Assembly: GCA_027485695.1 (NCBI GenBank)
Contig: JAIXQO010000005.1
Span: 78,141-142,140 of the forward strand
Origin: Pseudomonadota bacterium
GTDB taxonomy: Bacteria; Bdellovibrionota; UBA1018
Direction of reading: 5' to 3'
DNA: 64,000 nucleotides
Below the pieces are notes generated by a model. It searched no databases and had not been told where the DNA came from. It was given only the letters and a program-made list of their open reading frames with translations. A program made the translations under genes and the position numbers. Shown piece by piece: positions 8,826-20,095 of the stretch (position 1 is the stretch's first letter; the number at the start of each line of letters is the position of its first letter).

Positions 8826-9206
8826 ATGGAAACGCCCGCCAAGACCACTACCACCCCTGAGAAACGCCGAACGACTTTCTCGCTGATTCTGAACGCCCTC
8901 TGCCCGGCATGCGGTGAGGGTGAAATCACTCGCGGGCTTTTCTCGATGCACAAGGCTTGTCCCAAATGCGGCTACGATCTAAATCCGGAGAGCGGCTATT
9001 ATCTGGGCGCTATGATGGTGGGCTTTCTTGCCACCTCACTTCTCTTGGTCCCTCCGATGATCACCATGAAAGTGATGGGCGTCGACGACTCCATCATCAT
9101 TGTTTTCCCTTTTATTCAGTATGGCGTCATCGGACCGCTTCTCATCTACTACGCCAAAGTCATCTGGGTACATCTGGCGTACCGCGCGACGCAGCGTCTG
9201 AAATAA
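8826..9206 (+). CDS. DUF983 family membrane protein
   Basis: The 126-residue protein has a short cytoplasmic N-terminus with two CxxC zinc knuckles (CPACGEG and CPKCGYD, about 25 residues apart). GYYLGAMMVGFLATSLLLV and a second hydrophobic stretch, FPFIQYGVIGPLLIYYA, form two membrane helices. This is the standard DUF983 arrangement. In alphaproteobacteria such genes often sit near cytochrome oxidase assembly genes, but nothing similar is nearby here. Function is unknown. It is divergent from the AraC regulator. Confidence 0.85.
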   Translation: METPAKTTTTPEKRRTTFSLILNALCPACGEGEITRGLFSMHKACPKCGYDLNPESGYYLGAMMVGFLATSLLLVPPMITMKVMGVDDSIIIVFPFIQYGVIGPLLIYYAKVIWVHLAYRATQRLK

Positions 9207-9282
9207 GCGAACTTTTCGTCGAGTTTCGATCGGGATTTGGCTAAAATCGACTGCCCACATCCCTGAACGGATCTTCCTCGAA

Positions 9283-11688
9283 TTGAAAAAAATCCTTCGC
9301 CTCTCTATTCGTGATTTCGCCCTGCCGAGCCCTCGCTCTGGTCACATCGATTCCTATTCGGGCTATCGAAACTCCCCGCTCGAAGGCATCGAGATTCATC
9401 AAGAGATCCAAAAACGCCGGGCCCAAGCCCACAGCTCTTATCGTGCCGAGGTGACCTGCGCGCGGGTGTTCGAGCGAGACGAGTTTCAATTCGAAATCCA
9501 AGGCCGAATGGACGGGATTTTCGACGAGATGCCCGTCCGCATCGAAGAGATCAAAACCACTTTCAACATCCGCGAACTCAAAAAAACTCTCGATTCCACG
9601 GGAGATCGACACCCGTACGCACTACAACTCCTGACTTACGGCTATTTCCATTGGCTGGAACATCAATCAGAACCTGTGCTCTCGATGCACCTCGTATCCA
9701 CGAGAAACCGAGAGACCATCGACCATCCGGTAAAACTCGACCTCGAACGCTACGATGCTTGGCTGAACCGACGACTGGATGAACTCGTTACGCTTGCGAA
9801 AATTTCTGAAAAACGGACGGAGCGTCGGCGCAAGATCGCGCGCGATTTCCCTTTTCCATTCTCACGCGCCCGTCCCGGACAAATCGACCTGATCGAGACG
9901 ATCGAGTCCGGCATCCGGGAACGCCGCCCGATGATGCTGCAGGCTCCGACCGGACTCGGAAAAACCGTGGGCGTTCTCTATCCGAGCTTAAAAGACTCTC
10001 TCGCGCGCGGACAGTCCGTCATTTACGTCACTCCGAAAAACAGCCAGCACGCGGTGGCCGAAGATGCCGTCGAACGATTTCAAGATTCCGGTGCCGCACT
10101 CAAATCGTTGACCATCACGGCAAAAAGCAAGATGTGCCTCAAAGCCGAGCCGCTTTGTAACCCGAGCTACTGCGAATACGCGCGAGACTACTACGACAAG
10201 GTCGATCGGCATGAGCTCCCGGCTGAACTCGCAAAAAAGAAAAAACTCACTTCTCGAACCTTCAAGACCCTCGGCAAAAATTTCGAAGTCTGTCCCTACG
10301 AATTGCAGCTCGAAGCCGTCAACGCCGCCGACGTCGTCATCTGCGATTACCACTACGCGTTTTCCGCGCGCTCGCTCCTGACGAGAAACCCCATGCCGAG
10401 CCTCGGCGCTGAGGGCAAGCCGAACCTGGTCATCGACGAAGCTCACAACCTGCCGTCCAGAGCCATGGACTACTACTCCCCGTCGCTCTCCAGTTATTCG
10501 TTGGACCGAATGCGCGAAGACACTAGGCGCCTACCGAAACGTTTCGCTCGAGAAGCCGAGGAACTGCTCGACGAATGCATCGAGGTTCTCTTGGCTTGCC
10601 GTCCGGAGGGCGACTCCAAGAGCGCCACCATCGAACCGCCGGTCTCGCCCTTTTCGGACATGGAAACCAAGCTCCGAGGTTTTCTCTCACGGTACCTGGA
10701 GTCCGATGTAGAGATCGAAGCTCAAGACCCCATTTTGAAACTCACGTTTTACTGGAGCGAGTTTTCGCAAATGCTCCAAGAAATCAGTGAAACGGGACGC
10801 GAGGAGTTTTTCACCACCTTTCAATCAGATCGCCACGGCGGCACGGTCAAGATCACCTGCTGTGACGCCTCCGAAATGCTGAAGCCGCGCTACGAGAGTT
10901 TCGATCAAGTGGTCGCTTTTTCGGCCACACTTAAACCGTTCGAATATTATTCTAAACTCTCCGGACTTGAATCCGACGCCCTACTCACCCGAGAGTTCGG
11001 TTCACCGTTCGATCCTGCGCAACGAAAACTCCTAATCATCCCCCAGGTCTCCACAAAATTTTCAGAGCGTGCAAAAAACTACCCGCGCATCGCCGAAGTC
11101 ATCGAGCGGGTCATCGCCAAAAAAACCGGAAACTACCTGGCGTTTTTCCCGAGTTTTGATTTTCTGCACCAAGTGCTCGCGCATTTTCGTTGCCCAGAAG
11201 GTTATCGCTTGCTCGCGCAAGAACGAAACTCTACGCCGTCCGCCGTCGAGGACACTCTGGAGATCCTAAAAGCAGGCGAGCGCCCGACGTTGCTATTCGC
11301 CGTTCAAGGCGGTGTTTTTTCCGAAGGTGTCGACTACCCCGGCGAGATGGTCATTGGAGCGTTTGTAATCGGTCCACCGCTGCCGAATTTCGATCTCGAG
11401 CGCGAGACCATGAAACGTTATTACCAAGAACACTACCGAGCCGGTTTCTCTTATGCGTACACCTACCCGGCGATGGCCAAAGCCGTTCAAGCCGCGGGGC
11501 GCGTGATCCGCACCGAAAGCGACCGCGGAATCATCATCTTGATGGATGGTCGTTTCGTAGAGAACGAATACGCTCAGACCATGCCGAGCGATTGGTTTAA
11601 AACTCGCCCCAATGAGCTCGTTTCCCAGCGAATCCTGACTGAAATCGAGGAATTTTGGTCGGCCCCTGAGAAGAACATAACGTCATAG
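9283..11688 (+). CDS. RecB-like nuclease fused to XPD/DinG-type Fe-S DNA helicase
   Basis: The 801-residue protein joins two enzymes. Residues 1-150 carry the Cas4/RecB-type PD-(D/E)XK nuclease set: His39 in GIEIHQ, Asp77 in GRMDGIF, Glu89 and Lys91 in IEEIKTT, and the QxxxY motif in YALQLLTYGY. The rest is an XPD/DinG superfamily 2 helicase. It has Walker A APTGLGKT (221-228), four cysteines spaced for a 4Fe-4S cluster (285, 292, 297, 337), DEAH in VIDEAHNL (385-388), and C-terminal motifs EGVDYPGEM and AAGRVIRTESDRG. It should unwind DNA 5' to 3' with an attached nuclease, probably in repair. The only convenient start is TTG at 9283; this start is uncertain. Confidence 0.85.
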   Translation: MKKILRLSIRDFALPSPRSGHIDSYSGYRNSPLEGIEIHQEIQKRRAQAHSSYRAEVTCARVFERDEFQFEIQGRMDGIFDEMPVRIEEIKTTFNIRELKKTLDSTGDRHPYALQLLTYGYFHWLEHQSEPVLSMHLVSTRNRETIDHPVKLDLERYDAWLNRRLDELVTLAKISEKRTERRRKIARDFPFPFSRARPGQIDLIETIESGIRERRPMMLQAPTGLGKTVGVLYPSLKDSLARGQSVIYVTPKNSQHAVAEDAVERFQDSGAALKSLTITAKSKMCLKAEPLCNPSYCEYARDYYDKVDRHELPAELAKKKKLTSRTFKTLGKNFEVCPYELQLEAVNAADVVICDYHYAFSARSLLTRNPMPSLGAEGKPNLVIDEAHNLPSRAMDYYSPSLSSYSLDRMREDTRRLPKRFAREAEELLDECIEVLLACRPEGDSKSATIEPPVSPFSDMETKLRGFLSRYLESDVEIEAQDPILKLTFYWSEFSQMLQEISETGREEFFTTFQSDRHGGTVKITCCDASEMLKPRYESFDQVVAFSATLKPFEYYSKLSGLESDALLTREFGSPFDPAQRKLLIIPQVSTKFSERAKNYPRIAEVIERVIAKKTGNYLAFFPSFDFLHQVLAHFRCPEGYRLLAQERNSTPSAVEDTLEILKAGERPTLLFAVQGGVFSEGVDYPGEMVIGAFVIGPPLPNFDLERETMKRYYQEHYRAGFSYAYTYPAMAKAVQAAGRVIRTESDRGIIILMDGRFVENEYAQTMPSDWFKTRPNELVSQRILTEIEEFWSAPEKNITS

Positions 11689-11851
11689 TCTGGGATCAGT
11701 AAAATCCCTCAAATCTCGTTTAATGCTTGAGCGGCTACGAAGATCAGATTTCGGACAATCCGTCATTATTGACACATAGTGTAAATAATAAGTCATTTCG
11801 TGGTAGAATAGACAAACAGGCTGTTTTCCCGCTGTACGTTGGAACTTATTG

Positions 11852-14800
11852 ATGTCAAAACGACGAAGTCTTTATGATCTAAAGACATTAGCCAAACAGT
11901 GTTCTCTCGCGCGATTGGGACAATCCGCGATTGCTCTGCTTGTATTGGCTTCGTGTTTGCCCGAAAATTCCGGCGTGAAAGTCACCGGCCTAAGAAACGT
12001 CTCAGTCGGATCGACCTCAGTCTCGGCTGCTCCCTCATCACTCACCTTGACCACGCCTTTATCCGCAACGGGCAGCTTGGATACGCCCGTCATCACTGTG
12101 AGCGGCGTACAAGACGGCGACGAAGTCGGCCTCTACACTTCTCCGACCTGTAGTTCTGGTTCTCTCATCGGTTCGGCGACTGCTACCGGCACCACCGTTG
12201 CGATCACCTCATCAACACTCACCGTGGGTACCCATACTTTTTATGCGCGAAGAGCATCGACGGCGTCCGGAGTGAGTGCCTGCTCAACGGCGTCGACGAC
12301 GTATGTGTTCAAAAACCCGGAGTTCACGCTCTCGCGGGACAACTACTCCATTTCGGATGACGGCTCTAGCATTGGTACCACGATCACGATCACGCGCGAT
12401 GCTCCCGGCGCTACACATGCCGTGACGCTGACTGCGGATGCCGTCACGGCGAGTGGATCAAACGTCACGCTCGGATCCACCGTTTTCACCTTCAACGCAA
12501 ACGACACGACCCAGACCGTTCCCGTTTCGACGTTCTCTCCAGTGACCTCGGGATCCATCCAAGGAGACCGTTTTTTCCGGATCAAGCTCGGATCGCCCAC
12601 GAACTCTGCGACAGTCGGCACGCTCTATGAATCCACCGTGAATCTGATCGATACCCAAATAGATCGACAGTTCTTTTTCTCAAGCCCGCTCTACTCCGTG
12701 AACGAGAATGGTTCTTCGGCGAAAATCATTGTTCAACGATCGGGCGTAACGACCGCATCTGCGACCGTCGTTCTCGACTTCATCAACGGAACGGCGACCG
12801 CGTCCACGGACTTCACGAATACGGCGCAGACATTGACGTTCGCAGCGGGCGAGTCCGAAGTCGAAGCCAGTGTACCTGTTTTTGATAACAGTAGCACCAG
12901 AGACAATCGCTCGTTCTACGCGATTTTAAGAACACCATCTGGCTCCAACTTGATTCGTCCTTGGGCGATTACCAAAATACGAATCCTCGATAATGATGAC
13001 GTGACGGTTTGCGACTCCACGAACAACAGCACGGGAGTTAACGCGGGATTCGGAGGTGGCGATGGTTCAACCGGCGATCCTTACCGCATTTGTTCACTCG
13101 CACAGCTTGATCGAGTGAGAAACAATCTGAGTTCGAATTTTCGTGTCATGTCGGATCTCGATTTGGATCCGTCTTTGGATGCGGATCCTGCCACTGGTGG
13201 AACCCAAGCATTCACTCCGATTACGGGAACGTTCACCGGGACCTTCTCGGGCGAAGAACGCATCCTGAAGAATTTTCGAGTTACGACGTCTTCGGCGTTC
13301 AGCAACGAAGTCGCCTTATTTGTCGTCATCGGCGGCAACGCGACCACCTATGTAGATGGCGTGAACCTCATGAATCTCTACAACCGCAACACCCACTCCG
13401 GAAATAGCGTCGGCGGAATCGTCGGCCGCGCAAACGGAGTGGATCGCCTGAGCAATAACTTGGTTTCGGGATTGGTCGAAACGACCGGTGGCGGTACTGC
13501 CGGTGGAGTATTTAATCGCTCTCGCGATTCGAACTCCGATTGGTTCATTCGCAACTTCTCGCACGGTCATGTCGTATCTCAAACCGGTTACGCGGGGGGA
13601 ATCTATTCCGGCATCTATGATGCAAGCGCCGAGGCAAACTTGGACTACGCATTTTCCACGGCAAACGTGATTTCTATTTCTGGATCCGTGGGTGGGATTT
13701 TTGGAAATATCAATTCGATTACGGGCTTTGACTCCCGAGTTCGCTCCTCACGTACCACGGGAGTCATCATCTCGGAAGGCAGCGCTGGAGGGATCGCCGG
13801 AGCCATTTACGGAAACGCAGCCGATGTTCGCATCGAGTCTTCGGTTTCCAACTCCATCATCCGTGGCGGTTCCGAAGTCGGCGGCCTGGTCGGAAATTTC
13901 GAATGCAATAACGGCGCGTCCTGTTTGATGAGCCAAAACATCACGGACGCCGACATCACAATGACCTCCACGGGCGGCACGCACCAAGGCGGTGGTCTAT
14001 TTGGCCGAATGGGCTTGTTCTCCGCGATGACCATCGATAGCTGCGAAACACACGGCAATATCACCGTCGACGTTGCTGGCGGCAAAGCTGGCGGATTAGT
14101 GGGATACATGAGTCCCTATAGTTCGGGAGCGGCCCGAGCTATCACCATCTCCGATACTTTCTCCACCGGTGACGTCGGCGTGACGAGCGATTCAATCGGT
14201 GCCAACCAAATCTCCGGGGGCATCGCTGACTTGACCATCGGCTCGGGCCTGAACGTGACGGTCACGCTTGATCACGTCTACTCGACGGGAGACATCACGG
14301 GTTCCATGACTTCGAACTATAACGTCGGAGGCATTATCGGTTCGGCCACCAATAGCTCGAGTGACGGCATGAACGCCATGGTGTTTACGGATGTCTATTC
14401 AACCGGAGACATCAAAGGCTATCAGCAAACCGGCGGCGTCATCGGAAATCTCTACTGGGATTCCAGCACCGGCGGTTCGATCGACATCACGCGCGCGTAT
14501 TCGACCGGAACGATCACCGGCACGAACCAATATACGGGTGGCATCTTGGGAGCCGCTTATCTGAGCGGATCGCTCGCTGATCTCACGATTGAGAACTCAT
14601 ACTCTACAGGCACGATCACCTCGAGCAACGAATCGGTCGGAGGAATCCTCGGTCAATCTCGTATTGAGGGCAGCCAAAACTCGATCACCATTCAAGGCAG
14701 TTATGCGACTGGCGCCATCTCGGGTACCAATAAACTGGGAGGGATCGCTGGGTACGTGAACCTGACCGGAGGAGCAGGTAGCTCGATGGTCTATACCAAG

Positions 14801-15343
14801 ACTTATTTCACGGGATCTATCAGTGGTGAAAGCCAACTCGGCGGTATCGCGGGCGAGACTCACTGTTCCGCGAACGGTGCAAAGAATATCAAGATCGAAA
14901 AATCCTACGCCACTGTCTCCACCATCACGGGAACCGGACAAAACATCGGCGGTATCGCCGGCGTATTCAGCGGATACAACTCCGGATGCACCGGCCAAAT
15001 CCTAAATACCTATTCGAGTGGAACCATTGCCGGCGTCGGGAACGTGGGTGGACTGGTTGGTCAAGGCGGTAACGGCCTGAATACCTACAGTCTCACCTAC
15101 TCGTATTCTCGAGCCGCGGTCTCGGCGAGTAGCTACAATGAGCAAGGCCTCGCCGGAAACCATGGATCCCTCACCATGTCGGATAACTACTGGCTCAAAG
15201 AAGGCTCGCACAACAGCGGACTTTCGAACGACGGAAACCAGAAAACCGCAGCTCAACTCCAAGACTCATCCACCTACACCGGATGGGATTTCGGAGCGAT
15301 CTGGAACAGCCCTTCATCTGGCGTCTATCCCACGCTGCAATAG
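11852..15343 (+). CDS. Large lipoprotein with Calx-beta and GLUG repeats
   Basis: The start is the ATG at 11852, with GGA about 8 bases ahead. The lipobox LLVLASC places the mature N-terminus at a lipidated Cys near residue 35. An Ig-like or chitobiase-like region follows. Two Calx-beta-like domains come next (SRDNYSISDDGSSIGTTITI and SPLYSVNENGSSAKIIVQRS). A linker with GGGDGSTGDPYRICSLAQLD is the usual entry to GLUG proteins. Then come about a dozen repeats of the GGIxG type (VGGIVG, AGGIAG, GGILGQ) alternating with S-YSTG strands, which predict a beta-helix. Such proteins are cell-surface adhesins or matrix proteins. It is isolated between the helicase and the riboflavin operon. Confidence 0.82.
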   Translation: MSKRRSLYDLKTLAKQCSLARLGQSAIALLVLASCLPENSGVKVTGLRNVSVGSTSVSAAPSSLTLTTPLSATGSLDTPVITVSGVQDGDEVGLYTSPTCSSGSLIGSATATGTTVAITSSTLTVGTHTFYARRASTASGVSACSTASTTYVFKNPEFTLSRDNYSISDDGSSIGTTITITRDAPGATHAVTLTADAVTASGSNVTLGSTVFTFNANDTTQTVPVSTFSPVTSGSIQGDRFFRIKLGSPTNSATVGTLYESTVNLIDTQIDRQFFFSSPLYSVNENGSSAKIIVQRSGVTTASATVVLDFINGTATASTDFTNTAQTLTFAAGESEVEASVPVFDNSSTRDNRSFYAILRTPSGSNLIRPWAITKIRILDNDDVTVCDSTNNSTGVNAGFGGGDGSTGDPYRICSLAQLDRVRNNLSSNFRVMSDLDLDPSLDADPATGGTQAFTPITGTFTGTFSGEERILKNFRVTTSSAFSNEVALFVVIGGNATTYVDGVNLMNLYNRNTHSGNSVGGIVGRANGVDRLSNNLVSGLVETTGGGTAGGVFNRSRDSNSDWFIRNFSHGHVVSQTGYAGGIYSGIYDASAEANLDYAFSTANVISISGSVGGIFGNINSITGFDSRVRSSRTTGVIISEGSAGGIAGAIYGNAADVRIESSVSNSIIRGGSEVGGLVGNFECNNGASCLMSQNITDADITMTSTGGTHQGGGLFGRMGLFSAMTIDSCETHGNITVDVAGGKAGGLVGYMSPYSSGAARAITISDTFSTGDVGVTSDSIGANQISGGIADLTIGSGLNVTVTLDHVYSTGDITGSMTSNYNVGGIIGSATNSSSDGMNAMVFTDVYSTGDIKGYQQTGGVIGNLYWDSSTGGSIDITRAYSTGTITGTNQYTGGILGAAYLSGSLADLTIENSYSTGTITSSNESVGGILGQSRIEGSQNSITIQGSYATGAISGTNKLGGIAGYVNLTGGAGSSMVYTKTYFTGSISGESQLGGIAGETHCSANGAKNIKIEKSYATVSTITGTGQNIGGIAGVFSGYNSGCTGQILNTYSSGTIAGVGNVGGLVGQGGNGLNTYSLTYSYSRAAVSASSYNEQGLAGNHGSLTMSDNYWLKEGSHNSGLSNDGNQKTAAQLQDSSTYTGWDFGAIWNSPSSGVYPTLQ

Positions 15344-15449
15344 CTCGAACGAGATCACTTTCAGAAACTCACCAGGTTTCACGACCGTCGCTCCTGAATG
15401 GTGAATCGCGCTTGGCGAAAACAGTGCCCCGTGTGACAACTCCAATATC

Positions 15450-16391
15450 ATGACGTTCGAATCCGCGATGCGAATCGCGCTCATCGAGGCAGAGAAATTC
15501 GTAGGAGCCACGGCTCCGAATCCTCCCGTGGCGGCGGTGATTCTCGACGAGCAAGGTCAGATCCTGGCCTGCGCCGCGCATGAACGAGCTGGACAATTTC
15601 ATGCCGAACGTCGAGCCATCGAACTCTGCCGCGCGAATGGAACCATCGAGCAGGCGCATACGATCGTTGTGACGCTGGAACCTTGCAATCACTACGGAAG
15701 AACGCCTCCCTGCGTGCTTGCGATCCTGGACACGCCGATCCGCCGAGTGGTCTACGGCGCTTCGGATCCCAATCCCGTCGCCCAAGGCGGACACGACCAC
15801 TTAAAAGAGCGCGGCGTCGAAGTGATTTCGTCCGTGCTCGAAACTGAATGTAATGAATTGATTCGCGGTTTCCGCTCGCGAATCTTGAGTCGCCTGCCTT
15901 GGATTACGATCAAGACCGCCTGGTCTCGCCAAGGCTCGATGATTCCGCCCGTGGGGGAAAAAACGTTTACCTCTCTTGAGAGTTTAAAACTCGCTCACGA
16001 GCTCAGAAAACGCTCTGATGCAATCGTCACCGGGAGTGGAACGGTCCTCGCCGACGCGCCCGAGTTCACGGTCCGCCATATCTCCGACCATCTGGAAAAA
16101 ATCCGTCAGCTAGCGCTCCTGGACCGGCGCCATCAAGTCTCGGATGATTGGATTCAAGCGGCGAGTCGCCGTGGTTTTCAGGTTTTTCGCGCCGAATCAC
16201 TGGACCTTGCATTCAGAAAACTGGCGGATCTCGGTTGCCTCGAAGTCCTGGTCGAAGCGGGCCCACTTTTAAGCGCGTCCGTACTGGAATCGGGGCTCTG
16301 GAATGAACACGTACGGATTCAACAACAGGGGCCCCACGAACCGGATATTGTCCAACGCTTCAGGAACGACAACGGCCCGCAATTGCGCTAG
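15450..16391 (+). CDS. ribD: Riboflavin biosynthesis deaminase/reductase RibD
   Basis: The deaminase domain has HAERRA (zinc His and catalytic Glu) and PCNHYGRTPPC (two zinc Cys) at residues 51-90. The reductase domain has KTAWSRQGSM, RSDAIVTGSGTVLADAPEF and LEVLVEAGPLLSASVL. The enzyme carries out the second and third steps after GTP ring opening. At 313 residues it is shorter than most RibD proteins, mainly in the reductase C-terminus (about 40-50 residues), but the motifs visible are intact. It is the first gene of the riboflavin operon. No FMN riboswitch is recognisable in the 106 bases upstream. Confidence 0.92.
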   Translation: MTFESAMRIALIEAEKFVGATAPNPPVAAVILDEQGQILACAAHERAGQFHAERRAIELCRANGTIEQAHTIVVTLEPCNHYGRTPPCVLAILDTPIRRVVYGASDPNPVAQGGHDHLKERGVEVISSVLETECNELIRGFRSRILSRLPWITIKTAWSRQGSMIPPVGEKTFTSLESLKLAHELRKRSDAIVTGSGTVLADAPEFTVRHISDHLEKIRQLALLDRRHQVSDDWIQAASRRGFQVFRAESLDLAFRKLADLGCLEVLVEAGPLLSASVLESGLWNEHVRIQQQGPHEPDIVQRFRNDNGPQLR

Positions 16392-16400
16392 AACCAAGGC

Positions 16401-16984
16401 ATGTTCACTGGAATCGTGTCGCACAAGGCCCCTGTCCAATCATTTGAAAAAGTCGGACTCGAAGGCGCACGAGTTCGCATCGCCACTCGGTACACTGATT
16501 TGGAAATCGGCGAGAGTGTCTGCGTGAACGGCGTCTGCCTGACTGCAACTGAGATCACTCCGTCGGGCGATACGCTCTTTTTCATCGGATCAGAAACACT
16601 TCGTAAAACAAACCTCGGTGAATTAGCCGTGAATCGCTCAGTTAATCTGGAGCGCTCGCTGCTGGCGAATACTCGACTCTCCGGGCACTGGGTCCAAGGT
16701 CACGTCGATGGAATCGCAACCGTCCACGAAATCGCCGACGAGGGCGGAACCTTTCGAGTGGTGTTTGCGATGAGCTCCGATTTGGTCCGATACTGCGTTG
16801 AAAAAGGCTCGATCACACTAAACGGAGTGAGCCTCACGTTGAACTCCGTCATCGATGAACCCCAGCCCCTCGTGATTGTTCACCTGATTCCGCACACCTG
16901 GAATGAAACAAACCTCTCCGATCTCCGTGTTGGCGACACCGTCAACGTCGAGATCGACATCCTTTCGAAATACGTGGAGCGACT

Positions 16985-17009
<25 letters not shown>
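16401..17009 (+). CDS. ribE: Riboflavin synthase alpha subunit
   Basis: MFTGIVSHKAPV at the start, followed by SVCVNGVCLTATEI, GHWVQGHVDGIATV and SITLNGVSLTLNSV, gives the two tandem lumazine-binding half-repeats of this 202-residue enzyme. It dismutates two 6,7-dimethyl-8-ribityllumazine molecules into riboflavin. The ATG is 10 bases after the ribD stop, and its 3' end overlaps ribBA by 25 bases, so translation is probably coupled. Confidence 0.95.
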
Positions 17010-18201
<1,192 letters not shown>

Positions 18202-18205
<4 letters not shown>

Positions 18206-18636
18206 AAATCGCCATCATCACGAGCCGCTTCAATACAGAAGTCACTTCCGGTTTAAAACGCGGAGCTTATGCGCACCTCGCGGAGAAGGGCGTCGACCAG
18301 TCTGCCATCGACGAGTTCGATGCGCCCGGCGCGTTTGAGATCCCGCTCCTCGCCCAGAAACTTGCCAAAACCAAGAAATACGCCGGCGTCGTTTGTCTGG
18401 GATGCGTGATCAAGGGCGATACCGCGCATTTCGAATTCATTAGCCTGGGCGCAACCGTCGGACTCATGCAGGCGATGCTCACGACTGAGACTCCAATCAC
18501 GTTCGGGATCCTGACCACCTACACGGACGAACAAGCGGAAATCCGCAGTCGCGACAATTCCGAGAACAAGGGGCGCGAGGCGGCCGCAGCGTGTCTAGAG
18601 GCCATTGAAACGATACGTAAGATTGAAGGCTACTAG
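18202..18636 (+). CDS. ribH: 6,7-dimethyl-8-ribityllumazine synthase
   Basis: This 144-residue protein has the family order: IAIITSRFN at the substrate-binding N-terminus, DAPGAFEIPLLAQKLA, GVVCLGCVIKGDTAHFEFI with the catalytic His, and TPITFGILTT. It joins the RibBA butanone product to the pyrimidine made by RibD and usually forms 60-meric or pentameric shells. It overlaps ribBA by 4 bases and is the last gene of the operon. Confidence 0.95.
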
Positions 18637-18676
18637 GCCTTTGCAAAGACAAGCTGCTTCGAGTAATAGCCTTCGA

Positions 18677-20095
18677 ATGAAAAAACCAAAATTCGCACGT
18701 TGGCTGGTTTCTTATTCGCACGCCCTACTCCTGAGCGTTGTGACCATAGGAGCGGCCCATTCATCGTCCGAACTGGTGGGAGACGCTCTTGAAGAGTTCA
18801 ACTTCGACTCCTCGAATATTTCCTCTATTTCCAAAGAAATTGCGAAACAGACCGAAGTCGTTGGCCTCGGTGAATACTTACATGGTTCCTACGAAGGTCA
18901 CGATTTTCGGTTATCACTCGCTCGTTCACTCATTGAAAATCACGGTTTCCGAGTTTTTATGCTCGAGGCACCTTGGTACCTGACACTAGAACTCAATAAG
19001 CGCATTCAAGCCTCGAGCACTTGCGAATGGGATCCCAATTGGATTCTATGGAACTCGTTCCGTCCGTGGAGAACACGGCAGTTCGAGAAGTTTTACACCT
19101 GGGTTTGCGAGTTCAATCACCGGCACAAAAAAAATCCCGTGAGACTCATTGGGGCTGATATTCAGCTCCTCAAAGGCACCGATGCTCGACCGATCAACCC
19201 CGAAAATGCTCGATCGCTCACTGCTATCGGAATGCTCAATCAGTTCTCCAATCGAGCCATTCAACTCTCTCCGGCCACATCACCTGTTTTTCCTCTGTCG
19301 CAGGATCAAGTTTGGAATACGTGTTTTGACGAAGGGGGCATCCTCCCTGCATCCAATCAGTACAAACCCACGCCGGAATCCAGCACTCGAATCGAAAATT
19401 GCGAATCCACGCTCGATATTGCCGACCGGATTCTCCAATCTGCGATGAAAAACCGAGGCTCCGCTATCTGGCGAGAGTTCGACGCTAAACTCATTGAGCT
19501 CGCACTCAAATCCATTCGTTGGTCAAACGCGTATTTTAAGGTCGTCATTGCTACACCAGACAATGAACCAGCAGCGAATGCAGGTCGCGACGAAGGAATG
19601 TTTCAGGTGGTTGAGTACGTGAGAACCCGGCTCTATCCAGGTAAAAAGATCATTCTTTATGCTCACAATCTCCACATCGCGAGAAATCTCGTCAAGCGCC
19701 CATACAGCAGTCCCGTGATTGGCATCACGTCACTCGGATCGAAACTCGCGGTGCGTCTGAAACATCGCTATTGGCCGCTGGCTGTCATTTCTGGGAGCAC
19801 TTCGAATCAACCCGAATACGACAGCGCTCGATACTGCGCAGCGGGAATTGGGTTTCTAGAATGCCTACTGCAGTCTGAGCTAAATAAGCCCTATGTTTAT
19901 CTCGGGCCAGATTCACATTACCTAAAACAGAACATCTATATAGCCGATAGCTGGAACCGAATGACTGATGTGACGCTTCCCTACGAAGAATCCCTCAAAG
20001 AATATTGGTTCAAGCCTCAGACAAGCTACCAAAGCGTATTTTATTTAAAAAACTCCACGACATTCGAGCCGTGGAATGGGATAAATCGTCCATGA
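18677..20095 (+). CDS. Erythromycin esterase-like (EreA/ChaN fold) exported protein
   Basis: I start the gene at the ATG at 18677, which gives a good signal peptide (LVSYSHALLLSVVTIGAAHS); an upstream in-frame ATG would overlap the end of ribH. After export the protein has EVVGLGEYLHGSYEGHDF, the family motif with the Glu and His that activate water in Ere-type esterases. FMLEAPWYLTLELNKRI and VRLIGADIQLL follow, and near the end KKIILYAHNLHIARN. The family includes macrolide lactone esterases, but many members are not resistance enzymes, so resistance should not be assumed. The next gene starts inside its stop codon (ATGA). Confidence 0.78.
   Translation: MKKPKFARWLVSYSHALLLSVVTIGAAHSSSELVGDALEEFNFDSSNISSISKEIAKQTEVVGLGEYLHGSYEGHDFRLSLARSLIENHGFRVFMLEAPWYLTLELNKRIQASSTCEWDPNWILWNSFRPWRTRQFEKFYTWVCEFNHRHKKNPVRLIGADIQLLKGTDARPINPENARSLTAIGMLNQFSNRAIQLSPATSPVFPLSQDQVWNTCFDEGGILPASNQYKPTPESSTRIENCESTLDIADRILQSAMKNRGSAIWREFDAKLIELALKSIRWSNAYFKVVIATPDNEPAANAGRDEGMFQVVEYVRTRLYPGKKIILYAHNLHIARNLVKRPYSSPVIGITSLGSKLAVRLKHRYWPLAVISGSTSNQPEYDSARYCAAGIGFLECLLQSELNKPYVYLGPDSHYLKQNIYIADSWNRMTDVTLPYEESLKEYWFKPQTSYQSVFYLKNSTTFEPWNGINRP

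Noticed and set aside
11769..11809. TTGACA and TAGAAT as a promoter for the GLUG lipoprotein
   Set aside because: The boxes are 29 bases apart, too far for a sigma-70 promoter, and no partner at 17 bases is convincing.
15344..15449. FMN riboswitch upstream of ribD
   Set aside because: None of the conserved RFN element blocks is recognisable in this 106-base gap.
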